Source of the DNA: Mucilaginibacter sp. dw_454
Lineage (GTDB): Bacteria; Bacteroidota; Bacteroidia; Sphingobacteriales; Sphingobacteriaceae
Direction: 5' to 3'
NCBI RefSeq assembly: GCF_018449775.1
Contig: NZ_JAAVVB010000002.1
Span: 62,001-126,000 of the forward strand
DNA length: 64,000 nt
The notes under the pieces are model-generated. The model worked only from the letters and a program-made list of their open reading frames with translations, did no database searches and was not told the origin of the DNA. Shown here piece by piece: positions 9,561 to 18,311 of this stretch (position 1 is its first letter; the number at the start of each line of letters is the position of its first letter). A program made the position numbers and the translations under genes.

Positions 9561-10067
9561 TTAACTGTTGTCAATCGCTATTGAAATCTTAGTGATATAA
9601 CCGCCATTATCATAGCTGATATTTACCTCGGCATCATAAATGGATTTTTTGTGCGAGATCATTATACAGATGAATTTGTCGTATTTGTCTCTGTTTTGAT
9701 ACGATAATGGAAACCGACTTTTTAGTTTGCTTATATTGTCGCCAATTTTGTATTCGTTGCCATTAAGGACGGCAATATATTTCCCCCCTGTTATGGTAGT
9801 GGCTTCCCAATCTCTCTCATTAAAGTAGGTTATAAAGCCGTTGTAGTTATAAATATAATTATAGCCGCCTAATTCATCATTACGCTCTTTTTTAACGGTT
9901 GCTTTGCCAAAAGCTTTTTGCAAATCGTTTGCTGGCCCTAAAGAGTAAGTTTTGTTGTAAGAATTTATAACATGTATGCTATTAATATCGACGTTATTTA
10001 ATTGTTTCTGATAAATAGCAGGATTCGCGGTAAATAGAAATAAAAAAAGCACTAATAACGATTTCAT
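9561..10067 (-). CDS. Hypothetical secreted protein
   Basis: Not recognised. The start is placed at the internal ATG at 10067, which gives a good signal peptide (MKSLLVLFLFLFTANPA) and a 168-residue product; an upstream extension to 10112 would put extra residues before the signal. The mature part is a small predicted beta-rich domain with a central KYIAVLNGNEYKIGDN segment and YNYNGFITYF. It is flanked by the nhaA terminator and a terminator of the next gene, so it is probably a single-gene unit. Confidence 0.72.
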   Translation of the reverse strand: MKSLLVLFLFLFTANPAIYQKQLNNVDINSIHVINSYNKTYSLGPANDLQKAFGKATVKKERNDELGGYNYIYNYNGFITYFNERDWEATTITGGKYIAVLNGNEYKIGDNISKLKSRFPLSYQNRDKYDKFICIMISHKKSIYDAEVNISYDNGGYITKISIAIDNS

Positions 10068-10110
10068 AAGGATAAGGTATCTCTGAAGATACAATTTTAA
10101 CGTTATAAAC

Positions 10111-10137
10111 AAAAAATCCCGCCTCGCGGCAGGATTT
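10111..10137 (-). terminator. Terminator downstream of the nucleotidyltransferase
   Basis: On the minus strand, arms AAATCCTGCC and GGCGGGATTT surround a short loop and are followed by T6. It lies after the gene ending at 10189. Confidence 0.65.
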
Positions 10138-10149
10138 GAAATATTGATT

Positions 10150-10182
10150 AGACTTACGAAGTTTCAAAAACTTCGTAAGTCT
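10150..10182. repeat. Perfect palindrome, GACTTACGAAGTTT family
   Basis: Two perfect 15-base arms (AGACTTACGAAGTTT and its complement) separated by CAA, just downstream of the nucleotidyltransferase stop codon. A degraded relative (TTAGACTACGAGTTTT) is at about 9489-9504. Confidence 0.85.
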
Positions 10183-10188
10183 GTTGCA

Positions 10189-11091
10189 TTAGTCCCAAAG
10201 ATTAGCTGGGTAAACACCGTTGGCAATCAATTCTGAAATTGATTTTTGTACGATAGGCTTGTCTTCTTTATAAGTTACGCCAAACCATTTTGAGCCGGTT
10301 GGGATAACTTTAAATTTAGCAGTATTGGTCTTGATCAACTTATCGGCAACCAGTGGAATAAAGAATTCTGCTTTTGGATTATCCTGATTAGCCTCAACAA
10401 ACTCGCGGAACATCGGCTCGCTTTGTGCAAAAACTGCCGGTGTGAAACCCCAGAAATTCATAGATACACGGGTATCTGTTGTTAACGGATGCTCGCCGGT
10501 TGTGTCTTTATAGGCTACGCTTCCGTCTTCTTTAAAGTAAACTTCAGTACGTTCATTAACTTCGGTCATATAACCACCGGCGTTGACCTCGCAAACACCG
10601 CGGGATACGGAACCGTGATCAGATAAAGTACGGTCGATCTGATAACCAATCAGCGAGTAGTTATCATCAGAAACCTCGGTAGTTAAAAACTTAACCATTT
10701 TCTCGAATGAATCGTAACCATAATAGTCATCAGCATTGATAACGCAAAATGGCTCGTTGATTTGGTTGCGTGCAGCTAACACCGCGTGAGCAGTGCCCCA
10801 TGGTTTAGCGCGCTCAATTTCTTTATCAATACCAAATTGTTTCAAATCGAAGCTTTGATAAACGTAATCGGTTTCTATACGGCCTTTTAATTTCGGCTCA
10901 AAAATAGCTTTAAAAGGCTCGGCAAACTCTTCGCGGATGATAAAGCTAACTTTACCAAAACCGGCTTTGATGGCATCATAGATCGAATAATCAATGATGG
11001 TTTCATTGTTTGGTCCAAAGCCGTCAATTTGCTTCATGCTGCCGTAACGGCTGGCCATCCCTGCGGCCAATATTAATAATGTTGGTTTCAT
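10189..11091 (-). CDS. Sugar-phosphate nucleotidyltransferase-like protein
   Basis: Predicted NTP_transferase-fold enzyme that would join a nucleoside triphosphate to a sugar phosphate to make an NDP-sugar. The N terminus has the nucleotide-binding loop LAAGMASRYGSMKQ (a variant of GxGxRL), and INADDYYG at about residue 118 supplies the metal-binding aspartate region. The 300-residue length fits single-domain members such as RmlA or GalU relatives, but key specificity residues cannot be read confidently. It stands alone, without sugar-biosynthesis neighbours. Confidence 0.82.
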   Translation of the reverse strand: MKPTLLILAAGMASRYGSMKQIDGFGPNNETIIDYSIYDAIKAGFGKVSFIIREEFAEPFKAIFEPKLKGRIETDYVYQSFDLKQFGIDKEIERAKPWGTAHAVLAARNQINEPFCVINADDYYGYDSFEKMVKFLTTEVSDDNYSLIGYQIDRTLSDHGSVSRGVCEVNAGGYMTEVNERTEVYFKEDGSVAYKDTTGEHPLTTDTRVSMNFWGFTPAVFAQSEPMFREFVEANQDNPKAEFFIPLVADKLIKTNTAKFKVIPTGSKWFGVTYKEDKPIVQKSISELIANGVYPANLWD

Positions 11092-11146
11092 AATTTTTGT
11101 TGGGCTTTGAGGCCCGATATGTCAAACGTTAATAAGGTTATAATGT

Positions 11147-12265
11147 TTATTTGATGTATTTAAAGTCCTGTCCGTCTTTAATGTTTAATAACGATTCATA
11201 GATCAGGCGGATCACGTTGTCACAATCCTCTTTATGAACCATCTCGACAGTAGTGTGCATATAACGCAGACATAAAGATATTAATGCAGATGGCACACCG
11301 TCATTTGAATATGCAAACGCATCCGTATCTGTACCGGTAGAGCGTGATGATGCCTGGCGCTGGAACGGGATGCCTTCTTTTTCTGCAGTTTCGATCAATA
11401 GTTTGTTCAGGTTGTTTTGTACAGCAGGTGCATATGATACCACCGGACCGCGACCACAAGCCAAATCGCCCTGGGTTATCTTGCTGATCATCGGTGTTTG
11501 GGTATCGTGCGTAACGTCAGTAACAATGGCTACATTTGGTTTGATGCGATGTGCAATCATTTCGGCGCCACGCAGGCCAATTTCTTCCTGCACCGCATTT
11601 ACGATATATAAGCCAAAAGGCAATTTCTTTTTATTTTCTTTAAGCAGACGCGCAACCTCGGCAATCATGAAACCGCCTACGCGGTTGTCTAAAGCACGAC
11701 CAACGTAGTAGCGGTCGTTCAAGATCATGAACTCATCCTCGTAAGTAATTACGCAACCAACATGGATACCTAATTTCTCAACCTCGTCTTTTGAGGTCGC
11801 TCCGCAATCCAAAAAGATGTTTTTTAACGATGGCGCTTCTTCTTTTTCGCCACCTAAACGGGTGTGGATTGCCGGCCAGCCAAATACTGCTTTAACTACG
11901 CCGCCATTTTCGGTATGGATGTTAACGCGTTTTGATGGCGCTATCTGGTGATCAGAACCACCATTACGGATAACATAGATCAGGCCATCATTGGTAATGT
12001 AATTTACAAACCAGGAGATTTCGTCCGCGTGAGCTTCAATAACCACTTTATATTCGGCTTTTGGGTTGATGATAGCTACAGCAGTGCCATAGTTATCTAC
12101 ATAATGGTCATCAACATAAGGTTTAATATAATCCAGCCATAACTCCTGGCCTTTCCACTCAAAACCGGTAGGCGAGGCGTTGTTAATATATTTTTCGAGA
12201 AACTGAAGGGATTTGTCTGTTACTATTGCAACGTGCTCTTTTTTATCTGATTTTTTCTTAGACAT
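11147..12265 (-). CDS. M42 family metallopeptidase
   Basis: Cytosolic aminopeptidase of the M42 (glutamyl aminopeptidase/FrvX-like, TET) family, which usually uses two metal ions and forms dodecamers that trim peptides. The 372 residues include EAHADEISW (first metal-ligand region near residue 77), the LDCGATSKDE segment, DNRVGGFM, and the catalytic AVQEEIGLRGA motif near residue 230. The N-terminal MSKKKSDKK is a lysine-rich extension. The gene lies between two unrelated single genes on the same strand. Confidence 0.93.
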   Translation of the reverse strand: MSKKKSDKKEHVAIVTDKSLQFLEKYINNASPTGFEWKGQELWLDYIKPYVDDHYVDNYGTAVAIINPKAEYKVVIEAHADEISWFVNYITNDGLIYVIRNGGSDHQIAPSKRVNIHTENGGVVKAVFGWPAIHTRLGGEKEEAPSLKNIFLDCGATSKDEVEKLGIHVGCVITYEDEFMILNDRYYVGRALDNRVGGFMIAEVARLLKENKKKLPFGLYIVNAVQEEIGLRGAEMIAHRIKPNVAIVTDVTHDTQTPMISKITQGDLACGRGPVVSYAPAVQNNLNKLLIETAEKEGIPFQRQASSRSTGTDTDAFAYSNDGVPSALISLCLRYMHTTVEMVHKEDCDNVIRLIYESLLNIKDGQDFKYIK

Positions 12266-12358
12266 AGCGTTGTTCCGGGCCTCTTAAAGCCACCGCTGCA
12301 AATATAACAAAGCGTTTGTAAGGTAAAAGAAAAAAGCAGAAAGCTAACCAGATAGCCT

Positions 12359-12772
12359 TTACATACGGATGATTTTCTCCATGATCTCGTAGCTCAAACC
12401 ATTTTTGGAGAACAGTTTTCCGGTGCGTTCAAAACCAAACTGCAAATAAAACCCAATAGCCGGCACACGGGCATTGCACCAAATGCGCTGCGCACCCTCG
12501 GCAATAGCAAAATTCATGATATAATTAAGCAAAGCTGTACCTACACCGGTACCTTGCGCCTGAGCCACCACCGCAAATTTCCTGAATTGAAAATCAGTAC
12601 CATCCTGGAATAAGGAGACTACACCCGCTAATTGATTATCCCTGAAAGCTCCAAAATGATAGCCGTCTTTATCCTCGTCCATCTCCATTTGGGATAGCTC
12701 AGAATTAGGATATAGTACCTCCCGGCGCAGGCGCCAGGTTAGTTCGGGGCGGATTTGTTCTATTTGAAGCAT
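12359..12772 (-). CDS. GNAT family N-acetyltransferase
   Basis: Predicted acetyl-CoA-dependent N-acetyltransferase of 137 residues. The acetyl-CoA-binding segment AQAQGTGVGTALL (Q/RxxGxG/A type) is at about residues 90-102, followed by the typical GFYLQFGFERTGKLF ending. Its acceptor substrate cannot be predicted. It lies 89 bases downstream of the carboxylase gene on the same strand, with a palindromic repeat between the two. Confidence 0.88.
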   Translation of the reverse strand: MLQIEQIRPELTWRLRREVLYPNSELSQMEMDEDKDGYHFGAFRDNQLAGVVSLFQDGTDFQFRKFAVVAQAQGTGVGTALLNYIMNFAIAEGAQRIWCNARVPAIGFYLQFGFERTGKLFSKNGLSYEIMEKIIRM

Positions 12773-12775
12773 AAA

Positions 12776-12866
12776 GTGTAAAGCAAAAGGCAGAAAGCTA
12801 AAAGCAGTCTTGGTTTAATGAATTAATATTAGCTTTCAGCTTTGGTCTTTCAGCTTTAAGCTTACA
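12776..12866. repeat. Palindromic repeat, GCTGAAAGACCAAAGCT family (copy 1)
   Basis: Two arms around an AT-rich core between the carboxylase and GNAT genes. The right arm, read on the minus strand, begins at the carboxylase stop codon and contains GCTGAAAGACCAAAGCT; the left arm ends four bases before the GNAT start. A second copy of the right arm follows the sucD stop codon (54549-54582). Confidence 0.75.
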
Positions 12867-14403
12867 ACGGTATATTCCCATGTTTCTTCCTCGGATTATT
12901 CACCACTTTATTCTCCAGCATCTTAAAAGCATGGATCAGCTTTAATCGTGTCTCTGACGGTTCAATCACCTCATCAATAAAACCGCGCTCGGCAGCACGG
13001 TAAGGGTTGGCAAAAGTGTCAGAATATAATTGTTCCTTCTCTTTCCATTTAGCTTCCGGGTCTTCAGACTGGCTGATCTCTCTCTTAAAAATGATTTCTG
13101 CAGCGCCTTTGGCACCCATCACGGCAATCTCGGCAGATGGCCAGGCAAAGTTCATATCGGCGCCAATGTGTTTGGAGTTCATCACGTCATAAGCGCCACC
13201 GTAAGCTTTACGGGTAATCACCGTTATGCGCGGAACCGTAGCCTCGCAAAAAGCATAAAGCAGTTTAGCGCCATTGGTAATGATGGCGTTCCATTCCTGG
13301 TCGGTGCCCGGTAAAAAGCCCGGTACATCCTCAATAACCAGCAAGGGGATATTAAAACTATCACAAAAACGGACGAAACGTGCGGCTTTGGTTGATGCAT
13401 GCCTGTCTAACACTCCCGCTAAAAATGCCGGTTGGTTAGCCACAATGCCAATGCTGCGACCGGCTAATCGGGCGAAGCCTACTACAATGTTCTCGGCGAA
13501 ATCTTTATGTACCTCTAAGAAGGAGTCGGTATCTATTAAATGTGTAATTACCTCACGGGCATCATAGGGTTGCTGCGCACTTTGCGGCAAAATGTCATTT
13601 AGTTCGGGGCGCAGCTCGTCTGTAGGCTCATAAGGCAGGGCAGGGGCTTTATCCTCGCAATTCTGCGGCATATAGCTTAGTAGCTTTTTTACATGCTGGA
13701 TGGCATCTATCTCATTGGCACAGGCAAAATGTGTCACGCCCGATTTACTGGCATGCGTATTGGCCCCGCCCAATTCTTCAGACGTTACTATTTCATGAGT
13801 AACGGTCTTCACTACGTTGGGGCCGGTTACAAACATATACGAGGTATGCTCCACCATCAAAATAAAATCGGTAATAGCCGGTGAGTACACTGCACCACCC
13901 GCGCAGGGGCCCATAATAGCCGAGATTTGCGGCACAACGCCTGATGCCATGGTGTTACGATAAAAGATATCGGCATAACCACCTAGTGATACTACACCCT
14001 CCTGGATGCGTGCACCTCCAGAATCATTCAAACCCACTACCGGCGCACCATTCTTCAGCGCCAGCTCCATGATCTTACAGATCTTTTCGGCATGGGTTTC
14101 AGACAATGATCCGCCAAAAATGGTAAAGTCCTGAGAGTAGACATACACCAACCGGCCGTTGATGGTGCCATAGCCGGTAACCACACCATCGCCCAGGTAT
14201 TTCTCAGTCTGCATGCCAAAATCGGTCGACCGGTGAGTGACCATCATGCCTATTTCCTGGAAAGAGCCCTCATCCATCAAAAAGTGCAAACGCTCGCGCG
14301 CTGTCAATTTCCCTTTTTTATGCTGACTTTCAATCCGGGTTTCACCGCCGCCGGCCAAAGCCTTTTCGCGTTTATCTTTGAGCGTTTTTATTTTATTATC
14401 CAC
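12862..14403 (-). CDS. Acyl-CoA carboxylase beta (carboxyltransferase) subunit
   Basis: Carboxyltransferase subunit of a biotin-dependent acyl-CoA carboxylase, probably propionyl-/methylcrotonyl-CoA type; it transfers CO2 from carboxybiotin to acyl-CoA. The GTG at 14403 is chosen because [16 protein letters not shown] matches the usual N terminus and gives 513 residues, the normal size; an ATG at 14502 would add 33 unrelated residues and run into the divergent gene. Signatures include [13 protein letters not shown] and [12 protein letters not shown] (oxyanion region), and the C-terminal [10 protein letters not shown] half. No biotin carboxylase or carrier gene is adjacent. Confidence 0.92.
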   Translation of the reverse strand: MDNKIKTLKDKREKALAGGGETRIESQHKKGKLTARERLHFLMDEGSFQEIGMMVTHRSTDFGMQTEKYLGDGVVTGYGTINGRLVYVYSQDFTIFGGSLSETHAEKICKIMELALKNGAPVVGLNDSGGARIQEGVVSLGGYADIFYRNTMASGVVPQISAIMGPCAGGAVYSPAITDFILMVEHTSYMFVTGPNVVKTVTHEIVTSEELGGANTHASKSGVTHFACANEIDAIQHVKKLLSYMPQNCEDKAPALPYEPTDELRPELNDILPQSAQQPYDAREVITHLIDTDSFLEVHKDFAENIVVGFARLAGRSIGIVANQPAFLAGVLDRHASTKAARFVRFCDSFNIPLLVIEDVPGFLPGTDQEWNAIITNGAKLLYAFCEATVPRITVITRKAYGGAYDVMNSKHIGADMNFAWPSAEIAVMGAKGAAEIIFKREISQSEDPEAKWKEKEQLYSDTFANPYRAAERGFIDEVIEPSETRLKLIHAFKMLENKVVNNPRKKHGNIPL

Positions 14404-14507
14404 AGTCGTAGTTCTGGTGTAAGTGATAAAATTAACAAATAATTGCACAATCGGTGTTGCCTGCAGGCAGTCGATATTTTTATAACTTAGCTGCCGCAAC
14501 AAAAGCT

Positions 14508-15245
14508 ATGTTAAAACGCTCAAAAGCCGATCGCACCTTAAAGCAAAATCTCATGCTGGCTTCGTCAACCGCTATGGTGTCGGGCATGACCAATGTGGTA
14601 GGGTTGATGGCTTTCCTGGCTTTCAGTTCAAATATCACGGGTCATGTAGCCAATCTGTCTAAGCATATTGTCGAGCAGAATTTTAACCAGATACTATTGT
14701 TCCTGATATGGCTTTTCATGTTTTTCGCAGGGGCATTCCTGTCAAACTTTATCGTCAAATCTCTCGAGGATAAAAGTTATTACCGCGCGCATTCTATACC
14801 TGTTATCATTGAAATTGTAGTGTTGCTATTTGTGGCGATATACGGCAATAATTTCTATCGGGAAACCCAGCGCGAGCGCGAGGTGGTTATAGCGGTGTTG
14901 TTGTTCTCTATGGGTTTGCAGAACAGCCTGGTGTCTATAATATCCGGTGGATTGATCAAATCATCGCACCTTACCGGGTTGTTTACAGACCTGGGCGGCG
15001 AGGTTGCCGAATGGATCCATCCCAAAACAGAGAAAACCGAAGTTGTGCGTAATAAGATATTTATTCGCCTTACGGTGTTGAGTTTTTATATTTTGGGTGG
15101 GATTATTGGCGGATACTTCTTTAATTTGTACGAGTTTGCGATTTTCTATTGCGTACCGCTGATCTTATTGACTATACTTTACTACGATGTGTCTGAACTG
15201 GCCCTGCATAAGTTGACACGCCGGTTTGTAAGTGATAAAAATTGA
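14508..15245 (+). CDS. DUF1275 (YoaK-like) membrane protein
   Basis: Integral membrane protein of the DUF1275/YoaK family; function unknown. The ATG at 14508 gives 245 residues starting MLKRSKADRT; a start at 14454 would add residues overlapping the divergent promoter region. Six or so membrane helices are visible, the first with the conserved SGMTNVVGLMAF and NITGHVANL region and a central MGLQNSLVSIISG, all typical of the family. It is divergent from the carboxylase gene and 30 bases before the carbonic anhydrase gene, so the two are probably co-transcribed. Confidence 0.88.
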   Translation: MLKRSKADRTLKQNLMLASSTAMVSGMTNVVGLMAFLAFSSNITGHVANLSKHIVEQNFNQILLFLIWLFMFFAGAFLSNFIVKSLEDKSYYRAHSIPVIIEIVVLLFVAIYGNNFYRETQREREVVIAVLLFSMGLQNSLVSIISGGLIKSSHLTGLFTDLGGEVAEWIHPKTEKTEVVRNKIFIRLTVLSFYILGGIIGGYFFNLYEFAIFYCVPLILLTILYYDVSELALHKLTRRFVSDKN

Positions 15246-15275
15246 TCAACCATCTACACCAAAACTAAAATAATA

Positions 15276-15938
15276 ATGCCTACAAAATCATTGCACGATA
15301 CCCACCACATAACTTACGAGACGCTGTTAGCGGGTAATCAGAAATTTATCGAAAAGTCGCTTGCGCTTGATCCTGAATATTTTGAGAAACTGGCGAACGG
15401 CCAAAACCCGCCGGTTTTATGGATAGGCTGCGCGGATAGCCGCGTGCCGGCCAACCAGATCACCAACACTCAACCAGGCGAGATCTTTGTGCACCGTAAC
15501 ATAGCCAACATGGTTATCCATACAGATATGAATATGCTGTCGGTGTTGGATTATGCCGTTAATGTATTGCAGGTTAGGCATGTTATAGTGACTGGCCACT
15601 ACGGTTGCGGGGGCGTAATTGCCGCCATGAGTAATAAAGAATATGGCCTGATTGATAACTGGCTGCGCCATATCAAAGATGTGTACCGTATCCACGCCGA
15701 AGAACTGACAGCTATTGAAGACGAACAAAAACGTGTTGACCGCCTTGTCGAGCTAAACGTGGTCGAGAACGTTTACAATCTTTGTAAAACCTCCATCGTG
15801 CAGAATGCCTGGGCCAAGGGGCAATCGCTTTCGGTACATGGCTGGGTATATAGTATTAAAACTGGTATCATCACTGATATGAAGGTAAGTACGCAGGATA
15901 ACGAGAAGATGGAAAAGGTGTTTAGGTTCCAGCAATAG
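15276..15938 (+). CDS. Beta-class carbonic anhydrase
   Basis: Zinc enzyme interconverting CO2 and bicarbonate, supplying bicarbonate to carboxylases. The 220 residues carry the zinc ligands C52 (in CADSRVP, with the D54-R56 dyad), H108 and C111 (in TGHYGCGGV). These features identify the plant-type (clade B) beta enzyme. It follows the DUF1275 gene by 30 bases and is ended by a palindromic terminator. The nearby acyl-CoA carboxylase subunit, on the other strand, is a plausible bicarbonate consumer. Confidence 0.96.
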   Translation: MPTKSLHDTHHITYETLLAGNQKFIEKSLALDPEYFEKLANGQNPPVLWIGCADSRVPANQITNTQPGEIFVHRNIANMVIHTDMNMLSVLDYAVNVLQVRHVIVTGHYGCGGVIAAMSNKEYGLIDNWLRHIKDVYRIHAEELTAIEDEQKRVDRLVELNVVENVYNLCKTSIVQNAWAKGQSLSVHGWVYSIKTGIITDMKVSTQDNEKMEKVFRFQQ

Positions 15939-15940
15939 AG

Positions 15941-16060
15941 AGGCAGGAATCAAGAGCCAAGAATCAAGATTTTAATTGTTTAATATGAAGAAGCCAGCGA
16001 TCAATTGATCGCTGGCTTCTTTGCTTTTAGTCTTGATTCTTGATTCTTGTCTCTTGATTC
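15941..16060. repeat. Palindromic repeat, CAAGAATCAAG family (copy 2)
   Basis: Left arm (15941-15970) contains CAAGAGCCAAGAATCAAGAT and right arm (16030-16060) contains CTTGATTCTTGATTCTTG. Between them sits a perfect GC-rich palindrome (15990-16019). The same arm-core-arm plan is seen at 48591-48741. Confidence 0.8.
15990..16019. terminator. Bidirectional terminator, perfect 30-base palindrome
   Basis: Perfectly self-complementary from GAAGCCAGCG to CGCTGGCTTC, centred on AATT, with TTTGCTTTT after it. It lies between the converging carbonic anhydrase and pruA genes and could stop both transcripts. Confidence 0.8.
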
Positions 16061-16066
16061 TACAAT

Positions 16067-17707
16067 CTACAATTCCTTCTGCAAGAACGAATACCTGTAA
16101 TCCTTCGGCGGATCAAAGGTTTCTTTGATGGTTCGTGGAGATACCCAACGCAACAGGTTGATCATTGAACCGGCCTTGTCATTAGTGCCAGATCCACGTG
16201 CGCCGCCAAATGGCTGCTGACCAACTACCGCCCCCGTAGGTTTGTCGTTGATGTAGAAGTTACCCGCGGCATTGCGCAGTTCTTTAGTTGCTTTGGCAAT
16301 GATGTAACGATCCTGGGCAATGATGCTGCCGGTTAGGGCGTAGATCGAGGTATTGTCTACAATCTTCAAGATCTCATCAAACTGGTCGTCTTCATAAACA
16401 TAAATGGTTAATACCGGGCCAAATAGCTCTGTACACATGGTTACGTAGTATGGGTCGTTTACTTTAATAACCGTTGGCTCAATGAACCAGCCTTTACTCT
16501 TATCGTAGTTGCCGCCGGCTACCAGCTCAACTTCTGAGTTAGCTTTCGCCTCGTCAATGTATTTAGCCAGTTTATCGAACGATGCTTCGGTGATTACCGC
16601 GTTTACAAAGTTCTCGAAGTCTTCGGTTGGTCCTATCTTAATGGTGCCCAGATCACGGATTACGTTCTCTTTTACCTTAGGCCATAACGAGGCCGGGATG
16701 TAAGCTCTTGAAGCAGCCGAACATTTCTGTCCCTGGTATTCAAAAGCGCCACGCACTAAAGCTGTGCTAACCACATCGGCATTCGCGCTGCTGTGAGCAA
16801 GTACAAAGTCTTTCCCGCCGGTTTCGCCAACTATGCGTGGGTATGTTTTATATTTATGAATGTTGGTGCCAATAGTTTGCCAGATGGTCTGGAACACCGG
16901 GGTTGAGCCGGTAAAGTGGATACCTGCAAAGTCAGGGTGGTTAAAGATCACGTCGCCGGCAACTGGTCCGTCAACATAGATCAGGTTGATCACACCCGGC
17001 GGCAAGCCTGCTTCCAGGAATACCTGCATCAATACGTTAGCGGCGTAAATTTGCGGGTAAGCCGGTTTCCAGACTACCACGTTACCCATCATAGCGGCCG
17101 ATGCCGGCAGGTTGCCCGCAATAGCCGTAAAGTTAAACGGTGTAAGTGCGAACACGAAGCCTTCCAACGGGCGTTGCTCCACGCGGTTCCAAACACCTTT
17201 GGGGGTTGGTACAGGTGGCTGCTGCGCGTAGATCTCAGTCATGTAATGCACGTTAAAACGCAGGAAGTCTATCAGCTCACAAGCCGCGTCAATCTCGGCC
17301 TGGTAGGCATTCTTTGATTGGCCCAGCATGGTTGCTGCGTTGATCTTAGCACGGTACGGACCTGCAAACAAATCGGCAGCTTTTAAGAATATAGCAGCGC
17401 GTTGCTCCCATGGGGTGTTCTCCCATTCGGCTTTGGCAGCCAGGGCAGCGTCTATCGCTTCTTCAACGGTGCTTTTGTCACCCTCGAAGAAGTTAGCCAG
17501 TAAGTGTTTATGGTCATGCGGCGGGCGTATCTCCAACCGCTTACCGGCAAACACCTGCTTGTCGCCAATGTACATCGGTATATCAATTTTGTAAGCGCGG
17601 GCTTCTTCTAAAGCCTGTTTCAGCGCGGCACGCTCCAAACTGTGCGGGCCGTAGTTTAACACCGGCTCGTTCTGTGGTGCAGGGACGTTAAAAAATCCTT
17701 TTAGCAT
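16067..17707 (-). CDS. pruA: 1-pyrroline-5-carboxylate dehydrogenase
   Basis: NAD-dependent aldehyde dehydrogenase converting glutamate semialdehyde to glutamate in proline and arginine catabolism. The ATG at 17707 gives MLKGFFNVPAPQNEP and 546 residues, the family size; extending to 17815 would translate the upstream repeat. The conserved VGETGGKDF (general-base glutamate near residue 293) and the nucleophile in YQGQKCSAASRAY (near residue 327) are present, and the FGGARGSGTNDKAG end is diagnostic. The proline dehydrogenase gene is not in the window. Confidence 0.96.
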   Translation of the reverse strand: MLKGFFNVPAPQNEPVLNYGPHSLERAALKQALEEARAYKIDIPMYIGDKQVFAGKRLEIRPPHDHKHLLANFFEGDKSTVEEAIDAALAAKAEWENTPWEQRAAIFLKAADLFAGPYRAKINAATMLGQSKNAYQAEIDAACELIDFLRFNVHYMTEIYAQQPPVPTPKGVWNRVEQRPLEGFVFALTPFNFTAIAGNLPASAAMMGNVVVWKPAYPQIYAANVLMQVFLEAGLPPGVINLIYVDGPVAGDVIFNHPDFAGIHFTGSTPVFQTIWQTIGTNIHKYKTYPRIVGETGGKDFVLAHSSANADVVSTALVRGAFEYQGQKCSAASRAYIPASLWPKVKENVIRDLGTIKIGPTEDFENFVNAVITEASFDKLAKYIDEAKANSEVELVAGGNYDKSKGWFIEPTVIKVNDPYYVTMCTELFGPVLTIYVYEDDQFDEILKIVDNTSIYALTGSIIAQDRYIIAKATKELRNAAGNFYINDKPTGAVVGQQPFGGARGSGTNDKAGSMINLLRWVSPRTIKETFDPPKDYRYSFLQKEL

Positions 17708-17736
17708 AATGGTATCAGTTATTTGTGTAAAGTTAC

Positions 17737-17838
17737 AATTAATGTGCAAATGTGCAGATATGCGGACGTGCAAATGATGTTTTGATGACGGGAGGTGGAA
17801 TGTGCAGATGTGCAAATATGCGGATGTGCAAATGATGC
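17737..17838. repeat. TGTGCAGATATGC-type repeat, two direct copies
   Basis: Two tandem blocks of short words such as GTGCAAATGTGCAGATATGC, each ending TGCAAATGATG, separated by about 20 bases, upstream of pruA. The same words form arms at 37492-37522, 40231-40268, 40653-40686 and 41875-41908 in the dcw cluster. Confidence 0.75.
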
Positions 17839-17839
17839 A

Positions 17840-17965
17840 TCCTCAAAGTTCCCCTCTTGAGAGGGGGCGCGTAAGGCTATGCGCCGGGAGGGGGTGTGTA
17901 AAAGCGTCGACCAAGTGCGATTACCTTCTCACGGGAGGGGCAGAGAGGGGTTTAGCCAAGCGATA
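17840..17965. repeat. CCCCTCTnnnAGAGGGG-type hairpin pair
   Basis: Hairpin-forming runs such as CCCCTCTTGAGAGGGGG and GGGAGGGGCAGAGAGGGG. Similar CCCTC/GAGGG modules are at 46731-46816 and 57683-57864. No gene is visible in this stretch. Confidence 0.6.
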
Positions 17966-18003
17966 GGCCTAATCTCTAAACTCAAATCACTAATCTCTAC
18001 AAT

Positions 18004-18087
18004 GGCGTTGCCTGCGGCCCGGGCTTTCCGCTCATACTGCGCAGGCCTTAGCCACAGGGCCGGTATCCGCTTCACTCCCTAACGCGG
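18004..18087. repeat. GGCGTTGCC...CCTAACGCGG dispersed repeat (copy 1)
   Basis: Begins GGCGTTGCC and ends CCTAACGCGG, with internal CAGGCCTTAGCC and GCCGGTATCCGCT. The repeat at 57560-57655 has the same order of words. An open reading frame over this region is a by-product of the repeat. Confidence 0.75.
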
Positions 18088-18101
18088 TCTGCGCACTGTT
18101 T

Positions 18102-18237
18102 TGTTTCACGTGTGTATGCAACGGATGAAACAACTGAAACAGTACTTTTAATTAACTATTTGATAATTAGTTAATTGATAAAACAGGTGAAACAGAATGA
18201 AACACTATTTATGACTAATAGGTCTTTTTTTGTTTCA
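18102..18237. repeat. Cluster of six TGAAACA motifs around a palindrome
   Basis: TGAAACA occurs at 18126, 18135, 18188 and 18198 on the plus strand, and its complement TGTTTCA at 18102 and 18231. In the middle is a perfect inverted repeat AATTAACTA (18150-18158) / TAGTTAATT (18168-18176). The two plus-strand pairs are spaced 9 and 10 bases and lie on either side of the palindrome. This could be an operator, a protein-binding array or another low-complexity repeat family. Confidence 0.7.
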
Positions 18238-18311
18238 TGATTCATAATGGGCACGAGTACACTACCGCTCAATCCTGCGCTGCATACTCGCGCCAGCGAG
18301 GGGAAAACATT

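Noticed and set aside
17737..17838. Possible CRISPR array from repeated TGTGCAGAT words
   Set aside because: Units differ in length and sequence, there are no unique spacers of constant size, and no cas gene is in the window.
17879..18082. Open frame over the repeats upstream of pruA
   Set aside because: It consists entirely of the CCCCTC and GGCGTT repeat families, and the similar repeat at 57560 does not keep a matching frame.
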